Shown in pieces: positions 8,705 through 17,739 of a stretch of 64,000 bases of DNA (the first letter of the stretch is position 1; the number at the start of each line of letters is the position of its first letter). Source of the DNA: an uncultured Clostridia bacterium (GTDB lineage: Bacteria; Bacillota; Clostridia; UBA1381). The notes under the pieces are model-generated. The model was not told where the DNA came from. It made no database searches and worked only from the letters and a program-made list of their open reading frames with translations. The position numbers were made by a program, and so were the translations under genes. The stretch covers positions 1 to 64,000 of the forward strand of contig CAJUEZ010000007.1 of assembly GCA_910585485.1 (NCBI GenBank), given 5' to 3'.

Positions 8705-9703
8705 TTATTCGGCAAAATATACATCCTTATATACTACGCCTTTTGAAATTGCTTCCTCATGTGTGGCAACCGCCATATCAATATGGTACTCGCCAATCCC
8801 TGAGCCGGTATCTTCGGCGCGTCTGTAACCGTAGCCATCAATATACACCCAACTGAGTTTCGGAATTGTATTGGGATTTACTGCGATTGACTGACCGGGA
8901 ATAAGTTCTCCCGCCCATGAAGTATGCGCTCCCCAGCCGCCGTTACATATATCACACGGACAATAATGCGTGATTTTAAAACGCCCTATGTACTTGCCGA
9001 GTTTTAGATTTGGCACAGACGGATTATTAGGGTCTGCAGTCACGGAATTAAAATTATCCGGCCCGTATTTACCATCACCATGATTTGCTATTATCTCCAA
9101 GCCTGATGGAGCAGACGCTTTTTCGGGAACAGACACAAACGCGCACAATTCCTCCTGATTCCATCCTACTGTAAGACCAAACATTTCCATTGAGTCGCGT
9201 ATCGGAACCATAAGCGTTCCGTCATTGATAAGTATCGCGCGTGAAACCATTTCATAATGTTTCCCCATCGGCACATTATCACCCTCGGAATCCATAAAAT
9301 TATATCTTATGACCGCGTCGCCTTCATTAAGCTTTAAAGCCGCTGTTATACTTACAGGTTTAAGATTAAGACCGAAGCCTCTTATCTGATTTATCGCCTG
9401 GGCGGCAAACCGCTCAATCGGCCTATCAGATGACGAGTCCGCTTTGAGCGTCAAAATAGCAGTCTGAGTGGGCTGATCCCATACAACTTCCATTCCCGCC
9501 GCCTCCGCCATATCTCTCGCAGGAACAAGAGTGCGGTCATCTATCTGCATTGGCTTTACCTCTGTAAAATTGACATAAGCAGAATCATCAGAAGTTACAG
9601 CGTCCATTCTGACAGATATATCAGCGTCCGCATAAACCGCGCGCTGCATGTATGCCATTAAGAGCATCAAAATAGCAAACACGGCTTTTTTTAAAAATTT
9701 CAT
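8705..9703 (-). CDS. Exported protein: copper-amine-oxidase N-like domain plus C-terminal 3D domain
   Basis: A 332-residue protein with a signal peptide (MKFLKKAVFAILMLLMAYMQ..., cleavage probable after VYA). Residues 30-195 hold two copper-amine-oxidase-N-like modules (DDRTLVPARDMAEAAGMEVVWD and DGTLMVPIRDSMEMFGLTVGW). Residues 235-332 form a 3D domain related to lytic transglycosylase/MltA folds, with conserved Asps in AEDTGSGIG and YHIDMAV. 3D proteins in Firmicutes (YabE, YocH, Rpf2-like) cut peptidoglycan, so a cell-wall hydrolase is inferred. It is the last gene of the operon that begins with the DUF815 ATPase. Confidence 0.85.
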   Translation of the reverse strand: MKFLKKAVFAILMLLMAYMQRAVYADADISVRMDAVTSDDSAYVNFTEVKPMQIDDRTLVPARDMAEAAGMEVVWDQPTQTAILTLKADSSSDRPIERFAAQAINQIRGFGLNLKPVSITAALKLNEGDAVIRYNFMDSEGDNVPMGKHYEMVSRAILINDGTLMVPIRDSMEMFGLTVGWNQEELCAFVSVPEKASAPSGLEIIANHGDGKYGPDNFNSVTADPNNPSVPNLKLGKYIGRFKITHYCPCDICNGGWGAHTSWAGELIPGQSIAVNPNTIPKLSWVYIDGYGYRRAEDTGSGIGEYHIDMAVATHEEAISKGVVYKDVYFAE

Positions 9704-9768
9704 TATAAGTTTGTCCTCCTACTCTCTTTCTACGGCATTATGCGCCGTATTAGATTTGTTGAGTATAA

Positions 9769-10899
9769 TCATTCGTTGTAATTATTATATAGTATAACCT
9801 CTGTCGCTGTTTTGTCTACAAGTCTTACAAGTGCGTAATTATAACTGTAATCGTCATTCAAATCTACAGGTCCGTCATCAAACATACTCTTTGGAATAGT
9901 CGTTTCAATACCGTTTACATCTGTTATTTCAACATCATATTCCTTTCCGTCAACATTGCACGCATATACGATTGTATCATCTTGAATATCAATCTCAAGT
10001 GCCGTATCTTCATCTCCGCTCTTATTTATCAGCGTAAGAGTATTCTCGTCCTTCTTTCCGATAATACCAAAAGCGTATTCATATCTGTCAGACGATGACG
10101 CACTTCCGTATTTCATGACAGGCCATTTATCGGCAACCAAACCGTTTGCGGATAACAAACTCTCAAAGCTTTCTCCAAAATCCGCGTCACCTGTCGCAAT
10201 ATCCTCTTCTGTCGGTCTGAAAATAAAGTCTACAGTTCTAACAGTATCGCCGGCAATATTAGCTGTCATACAGATTACATCGCCTTTTTGAAGACTATCC
10301 ATTGATTTGCCTCTCATAAAGTCATACTCCTGAGGAGCGGAGGAAATGGTCAAATCCTCCTCTATTCCTATGGTCATTTCCTTACCGTGATAAAATACTG
10401 TTACAGCATATATATCCTCTCCGTTACTATCCGCGCGAGTCTCAACATCTTTCACGAGCGCGGGAGCGTATATTGAATCCGCCTCTTTCTCATAAATTGA
10501 CGGTTTACTCTGTGACGGTTTTTTCGTTGGCGACGGAGATTGAGTCGGCTTCACTGTTTCAGAAGGCATCGGTGTCGCCTCAGGCGCGTTCTGCTCTGCC
10601 TCAACGTCTAAAAATCTTTTTGAGTCTATAAGATAAACTCTCTTTTTCAAATCCCTGTATTCCGACGGAATGTTCATTTCAATGTTTCCGTTATCATTCT
10701 TGTAATAAATATTGCTGTATACAAGCTTGCCCGTTTCATCATAACAGCTTAGTACCGCCTTACTGCCCGCTTCATTAATCACAACCGCTCCGGCTTCATT
10801 AATCACCGCCGGCATCGACTCAGGAACAGTCTGCGCCATAGCTGTTATACTAAGCACTGCCGCTATCGCTGTTACCAGTGCCGCAATTTTCTTTTTCAT
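9769..10899 (-). CDS. Exported protein with Pro/Ser/Thr linker, unknown function
   Basis: A 376-residue protein with a clear signal peptide (MKKKIAALVTAIAAVLSITAMA). Residues about 28-100 form a small beta-rich module, then a low-complexity Pro/Ser/Thr/Lys linker (about 105-135), then a beta-rich domain to the end. No cell-wall anchor is visible and I do not recognise the domain. Same operon as the 3D-domain protein (66 bases downstream) and the DUF815 ATPase (18 bases upstream), which suggests an envelope function. Confidence 0.75.
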   Translation of the reverse strand: MKKKIAALVTAIAAVLSITAMAQTVPESMPAVINEAGAVVINEAGSKAVLSCYDETGKLVYSNIYYKNDNGNIEMNIPSEYRDLKKRVYLIDSKRFLDVEAEQNAPEATPMPSETVKPTQSPSPTKKPSQSKPSIYEKEADSIYAPALVKDVETRADSNGEDIYAVTVFYHGKEMTIGIEEDLTISSAPQEYDFMRGKSMDSLQKGDVICMTANIAGDTVRTVDFIFRPTEEDIATGDADFGESFESLLSANGLVADKWPVMKYGSASSSDRYEYAFGIIGKKDENTLTLINKSGDEDTALEIDIQDDTIVYACNVDGKEYDVEITDVNGIETTIPKSMFDDGPVDLNDDYSYNYALVRLVDKTATEVILYNNYNE

Positions 10900-10917
10900 T
10901 TCACATCTTCCTTTCTT

Positions 10918-12063
10918 TTATTTCGATATATAAGAAGTTACAAACTGCTTAGCGCATCTCGCGCTTCTTCCTCCGTAATTCATCTGCCATACAACGGCTT
11001 TCTTTTCTATATCTCCGTTCATTTCTATGCCATGCTTTTTCAGCATCTCGGATACAATGTTAAGATACTCCTTCTGAGTCGGCGCGGAAAAGACAAGGCT
11101 CACACCAAATCTCTCCGATAAAGACAGAGTCTCCTGCATCTGATCGTTTACATGTATTTCTCCGCCTTCTCTGTCCGACCAGTTCTCGCGTATGAGATGT
11201 CTGCGGTTTGATGTGGCATATATCAGAACATTATCGGGATTTGCCTGAAGCTGTCCCTCCATCGCAACTTTAAGAGCCCTATACTCAGTCTCATGCGACT
11301 CAAATGTGAGGTCATCAAGAAAAATTATGTACTTATTCGGGCTTTCCGCAAGCGTTTTTGACAGATTCGGAATATCCTTTATGCAATGCTTCGGCATTTC
11401 AATCACTCGAAGTCCATCGTCACAAAACATATTTAAGAGAGCCTTAACAGAAGAGGATTTTCCTGTGCCTCTGTCACCAAAAAGCAGCACGTTATTCGCC
11501 GCTTTTCCGTCCAAAAACGATTTTGTATTATCAATAAGTATTTGCTTCTGATGCTCTATTCCGACAAGGTCATTAAACGTAATTTTATCGGTGTTTCCAA
11601 CACCGATGAGCGCGCCGTCATATTTAAACGCGACATACTTTGATAATATTCCGCTGCCAAGAGTTCTGTAATGCGTTATAAGCGCGTCCAAAAGTTCCTT
11701 CGCGGAATGTGAATCAGTTATATTTCGTATTGAATTTACATATCCCCCATAAAACCCTATCGGATTTCCCGACGGAACATATTTAATCTGAATCGAAAAT
11801 AATTTCTTGTATACCTGCTCAATATCCATCAGCGCAAGCTTATATAAATCTTCTCCTATGCGCTTATTCGCCTGAGCAAGGCGAGAAAGAATATTGTCGT
11901 CACTGGCAAGACGGGTGGCAACATATTCGCGTACCGCTCCGTCCGTAACCCCCTCCGTCTCCGAGAACTCAATGATATTTCTTAAAACAGTAATGTTATC
12001 CTTCTCCAATACCCCTTTTATACAAGGGTCATTCACTATTCCGTTAAAGATTAATAAATCCAC
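10918..12063 (-). CDS. DUF815 family AAA ATPase
   Basis: A protein of about 381 residues with an uncharacterised N-terminal half and a C-terminal P-loop ATPase: the DLVGIEHQK entry helix, Walker A GDRGTGKSS (about 198) and Walker B YIIFLDDLTF (about 250), then arginines in ATSNRRHLI. DUF815 proteins are common in Clostridia and Proteobacteria and have no settled function. GTG at 12063 is preferred because GGAAGG sits eight bases before it; a GTG at 12072 overlaps that RBS. First gene of the leftward operon with two exported proteins, an odd partner for a cytoplasmic ATPase. Confidence 0.85.
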   Translation of the reverse strand: MDLLIFNGIVNDPCIKGVLEKDNITVLRNIIEFSETEGVTDGAVREYVATRLASDDNILSRLAQANKRIGEDLYKLALMDIEQVYKKLFSIQIKYVPSGNPIGFYGGYVNSIRNITDSHSAKELLDALITHYRTLGSGILSKYVAFKYDGALIGVGNTDKITFNDLVGIEHQKQILIDNTKSFLDGKAANNVLLFGDRGTGKSSSVKALLNMFCDDGLRVIEMPKHCIKDIPNLSKTLAESPNKYIIFLDDLTFESHETEYRALKVAMEGQLQANPDNVLIYATSNRRHLIRENWSDREGGEIHVNDQMQETLSLSERFGVSLVFSAPTQKEYLNIVSEMLKKHGIEMNGDIEKKAVVWQMNYGGRSARCAKQFVTSYISK

Positions 12064-12096
12064 CTTTGTCACCTTCCAAAATACATATCTTCTTTT

Positions 12097-12125
12097 ATTA
12101 TACCATGTTAAGAGATAAATTGCAA
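12097..12125 (-). promoter_or_regulatory. Promoter of the DUF815 operon
   Basis: Minus strand TTGCAA, 17 bases, TATAAT, about 34 bases upstream of the start. Confidence 0.75.
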
Positions 12126-12213
12126 CTGCTTTATAATTTGCAGTATTCGGCGCGCTTACGGCAGATGAATTTATCCGCGCAAAAAAATATTTAGACTTTT
12201 TTTCTATTTCATA

Positions 12214-12242
12214 TTGCTTATTTACTCAAATTTGTTTATAAT
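12214..12242 (+). promoter_or_regulatory. Promoter of the FGGY kinase-araD operon
   Basis: TTGCTT, 17 bases, TATAAT, about 45 bases before the ATG. No clear operator was recognised in the 223-base divergent region 12064-12286. Confidence 0.7.
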
Positions 12243-12286
12243 GAAATTATTATAAATATATTAATTATTCAGAAAGGATTCAAACC

Positions 12287-13876
12287 ATGGACAACATAAA
12301 AAACGCAATTAAAAACGGTAGTACAACGCTTGGTATTGAGTTTGGCTCAACGCGTATCAAGGCGGTGCTTACGGATGCGGACAACAATCCAATCGCATCG
12401 GGAAGTCACGATTGGGAAAACCGTCTTGAAAACGGTATCTGGACATATTCGCTTGACGATATATGGTCGGGTCTTCAGGACTGTTACCGTGACCTTGCGC
12501 GCGACGTCATGGAGCAGTACGGCGAGGAATTAGCAACCGTCGGATCAATGGGCTTCAGCGCAATGATGCACGGCTATATGCCGTTTGACAAGAACGGCAA
12601 TTTACTTACTCCGTTCCGCACATGGCGAAACAGCATAACAGGTCAGGCGGCAGCGGAACTGAGCGAATTGTTTGATTTTAATATTCCCGAGCGCTGGAGC
12701 ATCGCGCATTTGTATCAGGCTGTTTTAAACGGCGAGGAGCACGTCGGCGGAATTACATATCTGACTACGCTTGCCGGCTACGTTCACTATATGCTGACGG
12801 GCGAGTTTGTACTCGGTGTCGGAGAAGCGTCGGGTATGTTCCCGATTGACAGTAAAACAAGAAATTACGACAGAAATATGCTTGAAAAGTTTTCCAAGCT
12901 GGACGCAGTCAAGAAATATCCATGGAATATAAATGACATACTTCCAAAAGTACTTACAGCAGGTGAAAGCGCGGGCGCGCTTACAGAGGAAGGCGCGAAG
13001 CTTCTTGACCCGACAGGCAAATTGCAGGCGGGTATACCGCTTTGTCCGCCGGAGGGCGATGCGGGCACGGGTATGGTCGCGACGAACAGCGTAACACCGC
13101 GCACGGGCAACGTGTCGGCAGGCACATCCGTATTCGCTATGATTGTGCTTGAAAAGGCACTTAAAAAAGCATATCCCGAAATTGATATTGTGACAACACC
13201 CGCGGGCGATAATGTCGCAATGGTACACGTGAATAACTGCACGTCAGATATTAACGCGTGGGTAAATATCTTCCGTGAGTTTGCTGCGGAGGCGGGTATT
13301 GAAATCAGCACTCCGAAACTTTATGACCTTTTGTACTTCAAGGCTCTGGAGGGTGATGCCGACTGCGGAGGACTGCTTTCCTACAATTATTTCTCAGGTG
13401 AAAACATAACACATCTGACGGAGGGACGTCCGCTGTTTGTGCGTACTCCTGACAGTAAATTCAATCTTGCGAATATGATGCGCGCGCATTTATATTCCGC
13501 GCTCGGCACACTTAAGCTTGGTATGGACATACTCGCGGACGAAGACGTTAAGATTGACAAGATGTTCGGTCACGGCGGTCTGTTTAAGACTAAGGACGTA
13601 GGTCAGAGATTTATGGCTGCTGCTCTTAATACGCCCGTTTCGCTTATGGAAACGGCAGGTGAAGGCGGCGCGTGGGGTATCGCGATTCTCGCGTCGTATA
13701 TGAAGAGTAAAAACGACGGTGAAACGCTTACCGATTTTCTTAATAATAAGGTTTTTAAGGGAGGCAGTGTTTACACTCTTGAGCCTGTCAAAGCAGATGT
13801 TGACGGTTTTAACACTTTTGCAGAACGCTATAAAAAAGGAATGCCGATAGAACAGTCTGCTGTAGATAACATATAG
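12287..13876 (+). CDS. FGGY-family carbohydrate kinase, probable L-ribulokinase
   Basis: A 529-residue sugar kinase of the actin/hexokinase fold. The N-terminal nucleotide loop is GIEFGSTRIKAVL (about 17-29); GNVSAGTSVFAM (about 280) and GHGGLFKTKDVGQRFMA (about 428-445) are the phosphate and adenosine regions of the C-terminal lobe. It is followed 15 bases later by L-ribulose-5-phosphate 4-epimerase, so the likely substrate is L-ribulose. Family members of this length are often annotated xylulokinase and the sequence does not separate the two; context favours arabinose use. No araA isomerase is in the window. Strong RBS AGAAAGGA. Confidence 0.87.
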   Translation: MDNIKNAIKNGSTTLGIEFGSTRIKAVLTDADNNPIASGSHDWENRLENGIWTYSLDDIWSGLQDCYRDLARDVMEQYGEELATVGSMGFSAMMHGYMPFDKNGNLLTPFRTWRNSITGQAAAELSELFDFNIPERWSIAHLYQAVLNGEEHVGGITYLTTLAGYVHYMLTGEFVLGVGEASGMFPIDSKTRNYDRNMLEKFSKLDAVKKYPWNINDILPKVLTAGESAGALTEEGAKLLDPTGKLQAGIPLCPPEGDAGTGMVATNSVTPRTGNVSAGTSVFAMIVLEKALKKAYPEIDIVTTPAGDNVAMVHVNNCTSDINAWVNIFREFAAEAGIEISTPKLYDLLYFKALEGDADCGGLLSYNYFSGENITHLTEGRPLFVRTPDSKFNLANMMRAHLYSALGTLKLGMDILADEDVKIDKMFGHGGLFKTKDVGQRFMAAALNTPVSLMETAGEGGAWGIAILASYMKSKNDGETLTDFLNNKVFKGGSVYTLEPVKADVDGFNTFAERYKKGMPIEQSAVDNI

Positions 13877-13891
13877 AAAGGAAGAAACAGT

Positions 13892-14584
13892 ATGCTTGAA
13901 GAATTAAAAAAACGTGTCTATGAAGCTAATATGCTTCTGCCGAAATACGGTCTTGTAACCTTCACATGGGGCAATGTCAGCGAGATTGACCGCGAAACCG
14001 GCTATTTTGCAATTAAGCCGTCGGGAGTGGATTATGATAAGCTAAAGCCCGAAGATATGGTTATTGTTGATTTAAACGGCAATAAAATCGAGGGAAAATA
14101 CAATCCTTCGTCCGATACTGCAACACATGTTGAGTTATACAAAGCTTTCCCAAATATAGGCGGAATAGTACACACACATTCGCCGTGGGCTACAAGCTGG
14201 GCGCAGGCGGGACGCGGTATTCCGTGCTACGGCACAACCCATGCCGACTATATGTACGGCGAAATTCCGTGCGTGAGAAATCTCACCAAGGAGGAGATTG
14301 ACGAGGCATACGAGCGCAATACGGGCGTTCTGATTGCCGATTACTTTAAGGATAAGGACTACGCGGCTGTACCTGCGGTATTGTGTAAAAACCACGGTCC
14401 GTTCACATGGGGCAAAGACGGCAATGAAGCGGTGCATAACGCGGTTGTGCTTGAAGAGGTTGCCAAAATGGCTGTGCATACCGAGGCAATTAACCCGAAT
14501 GTAAAACCTGCCCCACAGGAATTACAGGATAAACATTATTACCGCAAGCACGGTGCAAACGCGTATTACGGTCAAGGTAAATAA
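13892..14584 (+). CDS. araD: L-ribulose-5-phosphate 4-epimerase
   Basis: A 230-residue class II aldolase-fold epimerase converting L-ribulose 5-phosphate to D-xylulose 5-phosphate. Zn ligands His are visible in GIVHTHSPWAT (about 94-96) and in CKNHGPFTWG (about 171); GNVSEID (about 27-33) and KPSGVDYDKL bind phosphate. Length and motifs match AraD rather than fuculose aldolase. Cotranscribed with the FGGY kinase. With the rhamnogalacturonan lyase at 26-28.7 kb this supports use of pectin side-chain arabinose. Confidence 0.95.
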   Translation: MLEELKKRVYEANMLLPKYGLVTFTWGNVSEIDRETGYFAIKPSGVDYDKLKPEDMVIVDLNGNKIEGKYNPSSDTATHVELYKAFPNIGGIVHTHSPWATSWAQAGRGIPCYGTTHADYMYGEIPCVRNLTKEEIDEAYERNTGVLIADYFKDKDYAAVPAVLCKNHGPFTWGKDGNEAVHNAVVLEEVAKMAVHTEAINPNVKPAPQELQDKHYYRKHGANAYYGQGK

Positions 14585-14604
14585 TTTGAAATGGAGAGAT
14601 AAAA

Positions 14605-15363
14605 ATGATTGGTATTATCTATAAAAGAGTATTAAATATTTTCAAAACACTTCCCGTAAAAGTATGGGGATTGTCACTTTTAGGCGGATTGCTTTCCATG
14701 CTGGCTTTGATTTTCGGATTTATTCCGATTATATCAATCCCCGTGATTGCAGCAATCTCAGCCGGAATGGCATCAATATATCTGAACGCTTATAATGGAC
14801 GCGATGTGTCAACAAATCAGATTTTTGACGGATTCAGAGATTTCATGCATGTTGCCGGAGGCATGTGCTGGCAGTATTTATGGATTTTTCTATGGTGTCT
14901 GATTCCAATAGCAGGACCTGTTATTGCGATTATTAAATCTATTTCATATTCATTCACACCATATATTCTGATGCGTGAAAAATCAGTACGCGCGCTTGAC
15001 GCGATAAAAAAATCAAAACAGGATACAATGGGACATAAAGGCAAAATATTTATCGCCGTATTTCTCCCATGTATTGCGTTTGTTTTTTTAACCGCTATAC
15101 TCGCTCTGTTGTCTATGATACCCTTTGTCGGAGTTATTTTCGCTCTCGTCAGCTTTGTTTTATACATCATATATACGCTGCTTGCTCCGATGTTTCTCGG
15201 ACTTGTTCAGGCAGGATTTTATGAGTATGTAAAAACTCCCGCTCCGTCTTCATCAACAAATGTTGACGAAGACGCGCCTAAAGAGCCTTGTCCGTCATGC
15301 GGACACGAAAATGTTATTGGATTAAAATTCTGCGGAAAATGCGGAACAAAATTATCCGATTAA
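14605..15363 (+). CDS. Membrane protein with C-terminal zinc ribbon
   Basis: A 252-residue protein with about five to six hydrophobic segments between residues 18 and 205 in a DUF975-like arrangement (internal helices around a conserved KSISYSFTPYILMRE stretch). A short acidic linker leads to a zinc ribbon CPSCGHENVIGLKFCGKCG at the C-terminus. Function unknown. Starts 20 bases after araD with RBS GGAGAG, so it is on the same transcript, although a sugar role is not evident. Confidence 0.75.
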   Translation: MIGIIYKRVLNIFKTLPVKVWGLSLLGGLLSMLALIFGFIPIISIPVIAAISAGMASIYLNAYNGRDVSTNQIFDGFRDFMHVAGGMCWQYLWIFLWCLIPIAGPVIAIIKSISYSFTPYILMREKSVRALDAIKKSKQDTMGHKGKIFIAVFLPCIAFVFLTAILALLSMIPFVGVIFALVSFVLYIIYTLLAPMFLGLVQAGFYEYVKTPAPSSSTNVDEDAPKEPCPSCGHENVIGLKFCGKCGTKLSD

Positions 15364-15387
15364 ACTAATTAAGAAACAACGTTAAGC

Positions 15388-15415
15388 AAAAGAGCAGCTT
15401 AAAGCTGCTCTTTTT
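15388..15415 (+). terminator. Terminator of the araD operon
   Basis: AAAGAGCAGCTT / AAGCTGCTCTTT hairpin followed by T residues. It also faces the opposing small gene. Confidence 0.88.
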
Positions 15416-15435
15416 ACATGACGATAAATTGTTAA

Positions 15436-15669
15436 TTATAATACTGTTGCAAATTCGTCAATTAAATACCTGCTATCAGGCTGTTTTTCAGGTATCAGGT
15501 AAAGTCCCTTATTAAATTCATTTTTACCATCATATATAAACGGCTGACTATTAAGAGAAATCTTTTTATCTCCGTTATATACCTCGTATTTTATATTTTC
15601 ATTTTCTCCTAAGTTTCTGTCAGCTCCGTCTGCGTTGTCTGAACAGTCTGCAATATTTTCTGTCGACAT
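15436..15669 (-). CDS. Small hypothetical protein
   Basis: A 77-residue acidic, soluble protein with no recognisable domain. The ATG at 15669 (MSTENIADCS) has the RBS TTGGAGGT eight bases upstream, which favours translation; an ATG at 15684 would lie inside that RBS. It lies between the araD terminator and the M14 peptidase gene on the latter's strand. No homologue recognised. Confidence 0.5.
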   Translation of the reverse strand: MSTENIADCSDNADGADRNLGENENIKYEVYNGDKKISLNSQPFIYDGKNEFNKGLYLIPEKQPDSRYLIDEFATVL

Positions 15670-15742
15670 TGAAAATACCTCCAACCGTATTATCTACTCT
15701 TATAGACATATATGGTCTGCCACAGGCGATATAGTTTGGCAA

Positions 15743-15771
15743 GACTTTTTTGCTTTTATTTCAAAAAAGTC
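15743..15771 (-). terminator. Weak terminator-like inverted repeat after the M14 gene
   Basis: GACTTTTTT / AAAAAAGTC with an 11-base loop, 28 bases after the peptidase stop. A second small repeat (GAAAACG / CGTTTTC, 15781-15798) directly follows the stop. No long T tail, so termination is uncertain. Confidence 0.4.
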
Positions 15772-15798
15772 AAGATTTCTGAAAACGTCGTCGTTTTC

Positions 15799-16665
15799 TC
15801 ATGCCCTCATTGCGCACAATATTATTTTTGCATTTTCCTCATACAATTCATCAAGCATGCCAATAGGCAGCGGATTTTGTCCGTGACCGATTTCAATCGT
15901 AAATCCTTCTTTGCCAAACTCCTTAATAAACCAATCCTTACAGCCTCCAAATACAGCTGTTCCTGTCGGCATACATACAGAATATCCGCTTTTCTCAGCC
16001 ATTTTTTTTGCTATTTCCAATGACCTCTCTCCCGTCATTCCGTTAAAGTCATAATATATCTCCCCACCCTGGCTATGAAAAGCAAGGAGCATATCAAACT
16101 TCTCTTGCCTCACAAAATCAGTAACAGCCTTAGTTTCCGGCTCAGATTCGGGATATGCGCCGCCATATTTTGAAGGTGCCTCGCCATCTGTCACCCGCTG
16201 CCAATCCGCGTCAAAATTGTGATTTATATCCACACCTCTCGCATTTGCCTGCCATACCCGATTAAAGTTATGTATTCCGATTTTACTTATAAGTTTTCTG
16301 TGATACGGATTCATTATATCAATTCCGTTCACGGCAATATCCACCCCGTCAGGATTTATCATAGGCACTATGTACAGTTCAACGTTTTCAAAAAGCGCTT
16401 TCACGTCATATCCAAAAAAATCACCATCGTCATTTATCACATGATACGCGTAATCTGATAAGAATTTCATCAAAACAGCCGATGTAAGATATTCAAGACC
16501 ATGATACGCTCCGCTTAGAATAATTTTTCTTTCTCCCCTGCCGATTTTAAAACACGGAATATCCCTTTGCATAACGCTTTTTCCAATCAGGATTTGTTCT
16601 ATTATGTTATAAGCAGCCAAAATATGTTTAGCGTCCTCCATCATTTTTAAGTAATCATATCCCAT
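15799..16665 (-). CDS. M14 family zinc carboxypeptidase
   Basis: A 288-residue metallocarboxypeptidase. Zn ligands H55 and E58 in GAYHGLE and the second His in LLAFHSQGG are visible, with NPDGVD and the catalytic Glu in FTIEIGHG near the C-terminus. There is no signal peptide, so it is cytoplasmic; similar Firmicute proteins are gamma-D-glutamyl-diamino-acid peptidases that trim peptidoglycan peptides, which would fit muropeptide recycling. The ATG at 16665 follows TGAGGAGTG; the GTG three codons earlier overlaps the RBS. Confidence 0.88.
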   Translation of the reverse strand: MGYDYLKMMEDAKHILAAYNIIEQILIGKSVMQRDIPCFKIGRGERKIILSGAYHGLEYLTSAVLMKFLSDYAYHVINDDGDFFGYDVKALFENVELYIVPMINPDGVDIAVNGIDIMNPYHRKLISKIGIHNFNRVWQANARGVDINHNFDADWQRVTDGEAPSKYGGAYPESEPETKAVTDFVRQEKFDMLLAFHSQGGEIYYDFNGMTGERSLEIAKKMAEKSGYSVCMPTGTAVFGGCKDWFIKEFGKEGFTIEIGHGQNPLPIGMLDELYEENAKIILCAMRA

Positions 16666-16732
16666 ATACAACACTCCTCAAAATTTGTGTAATTAAAATT
16701 ATGAGTTATATAGCGTCATTATGATGATTTTA

Positions 16733-16761
16733 TTGACATTATCGCAAAAATAGTATAGAAT
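16733..16761 (+). promoter_or_regulatory. Promoter of the pyridoxal-type kinase gene
   Basis: TTGACA, 17 bases, TAGAAT, 77 bases before the start codon. Confidence 0.65.
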
Positions 16762-16838
16762 TACCTTTGTTTAGTATTTTGATTAGGTATAAGTCTGAAT
16801 CAAACATCTCAGTCTTTGCTTTATGGAAGGAGTCAATC

Positions 16839-17675
16839 ATGAAAAGAATGGTTTCAATACAGGATATTTCGTGTTTCGGAAAATGCTCGCTTACTGTAGC
16901 GCTGCCCATAACTTCGGCAATGGGTATAGAGACCTGCGCCGTTCCCACTGCGGTTCTTTCAACACATACGGGAGGTTTTACCGGATATACTTACCGCGAT
17001 CTTACAGGTGACATTCCAAATATCGCATCACATTGGAAAAGTATAAATCTTGAATTTGACGCGGTATGCACAGGCTATCTTGGCTCATTTGAACAGATTA
17101 AAATAGTTTCCGATTTCTTTGATGATTTTAAGACCGATAACAATTTATTGATTGTAGATCCCGTCATGGGAGACAAAGGCAAATTCTATGCCGGTTTTAC
17201 TCATAAGTTTGCCTCGGAAATGAGAATGCTATGTAAAAAAGCGGATGTCATTCTTCCCAATCTTACAGAAGCGGCGCTTCTTTTAGATGAGGAATACGTT
17301 GGAGAGAACTACGACGAAGATTTTATAAAAAATATGCTTGTGAAGTTATCACGTCTCGGCTCAGAAATAGTTGTTCTGACAGGTGTAAGCTTTGATAAAT
17401 ACTCACAGGGTGTTATGTCCTATAACAGAAAAACCGATGAGTTTTCCTCGTATTTCAGTGATAACATTCCCGGGTATTTCCACAGCACAGGCGACGTTTT
17501 CTCAAGCACTCTGTCCGGCGCGCTTGTGAAAGGTTTTGATATGGGTAAATCAATAAAAATAGCCGTTGACTTTACTGTGGACTGTATTCGTCATACATTG
17601 GGCAGCGAGAAAGAACACTGGTACGGGGTTAAATTTGAGGAATGCATTCCCGATTTAATAGAAATGATTAAATAA
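16839..17675 (+). CDS. Pyridoxamine/pyridoxal kinase (PdxY/PdxK type)
   Basis: A 278-residue ribokinase-fold enzyme phosphorylating B6 vitamers. It starts with KRMVSIQDISCFGKCSL, typical of the clostridial branch; VDPVMGDKGKFY (about 105-116), ILPNLTEAALLL (about 142-153) and the catalytic loop HSTGDVFSSTLSGAL (about 217-231, Asp as base) are all present. The ATG at 16839 follows GGAAGGAG; upstream in-frame starts lack an RBS. Monocistronic between its own promoter and a strong terminator. Confidence 0.92.
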   Translation: MKRMVSIQDISCFGKCSLTVALPITSAMGIETCAVPTAVLSTHTGGFTGYTYRDLTGDIPNIASHWKSINLEFDAVCTGYLGSFEQIKIVSDFFDDFKTDNNLLIVDPVMGDKGKFYAGFTHKFASEMRMLCKKADVILPNLTEAALLLDEEYVGENYDEDFIKNMLVKLSRLGSEIVVLTGVSFDKYSQGVMSYNRKTDEFSSYFSDNIPGYFHSTGDVFSSTLSGALVKGFDMGKSIKIAVDFTVDCIRHTLGSEKEHWYGVKFEECIPDLIEMIK

Positions 17676-17697
17676 GCAGCGATTTCTGTATACAAAC

Positions 17698-17730
17698 AAA
17701 AAAGGTATTGCTCCATGCAATACCTTTTTT
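17698..17730. terminator. Bidirectional terminator
   Basis: AAAAAAGGTATTG CTCCAT GCAATACCTTTTTT, a perfect hairpin between the convergent kinase and hydrogenase genes. Confidence 0.93.
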
Positions 17731-17739
17731 CATTGTATC

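Noticed and set aside
12725..13311. Two long leftward frames inside the FGGY kinase gene
   Set aside because: Cys/Arg/His-rich antisense readings of GC-rich codons; the kinase frame carries all conserved motifs.
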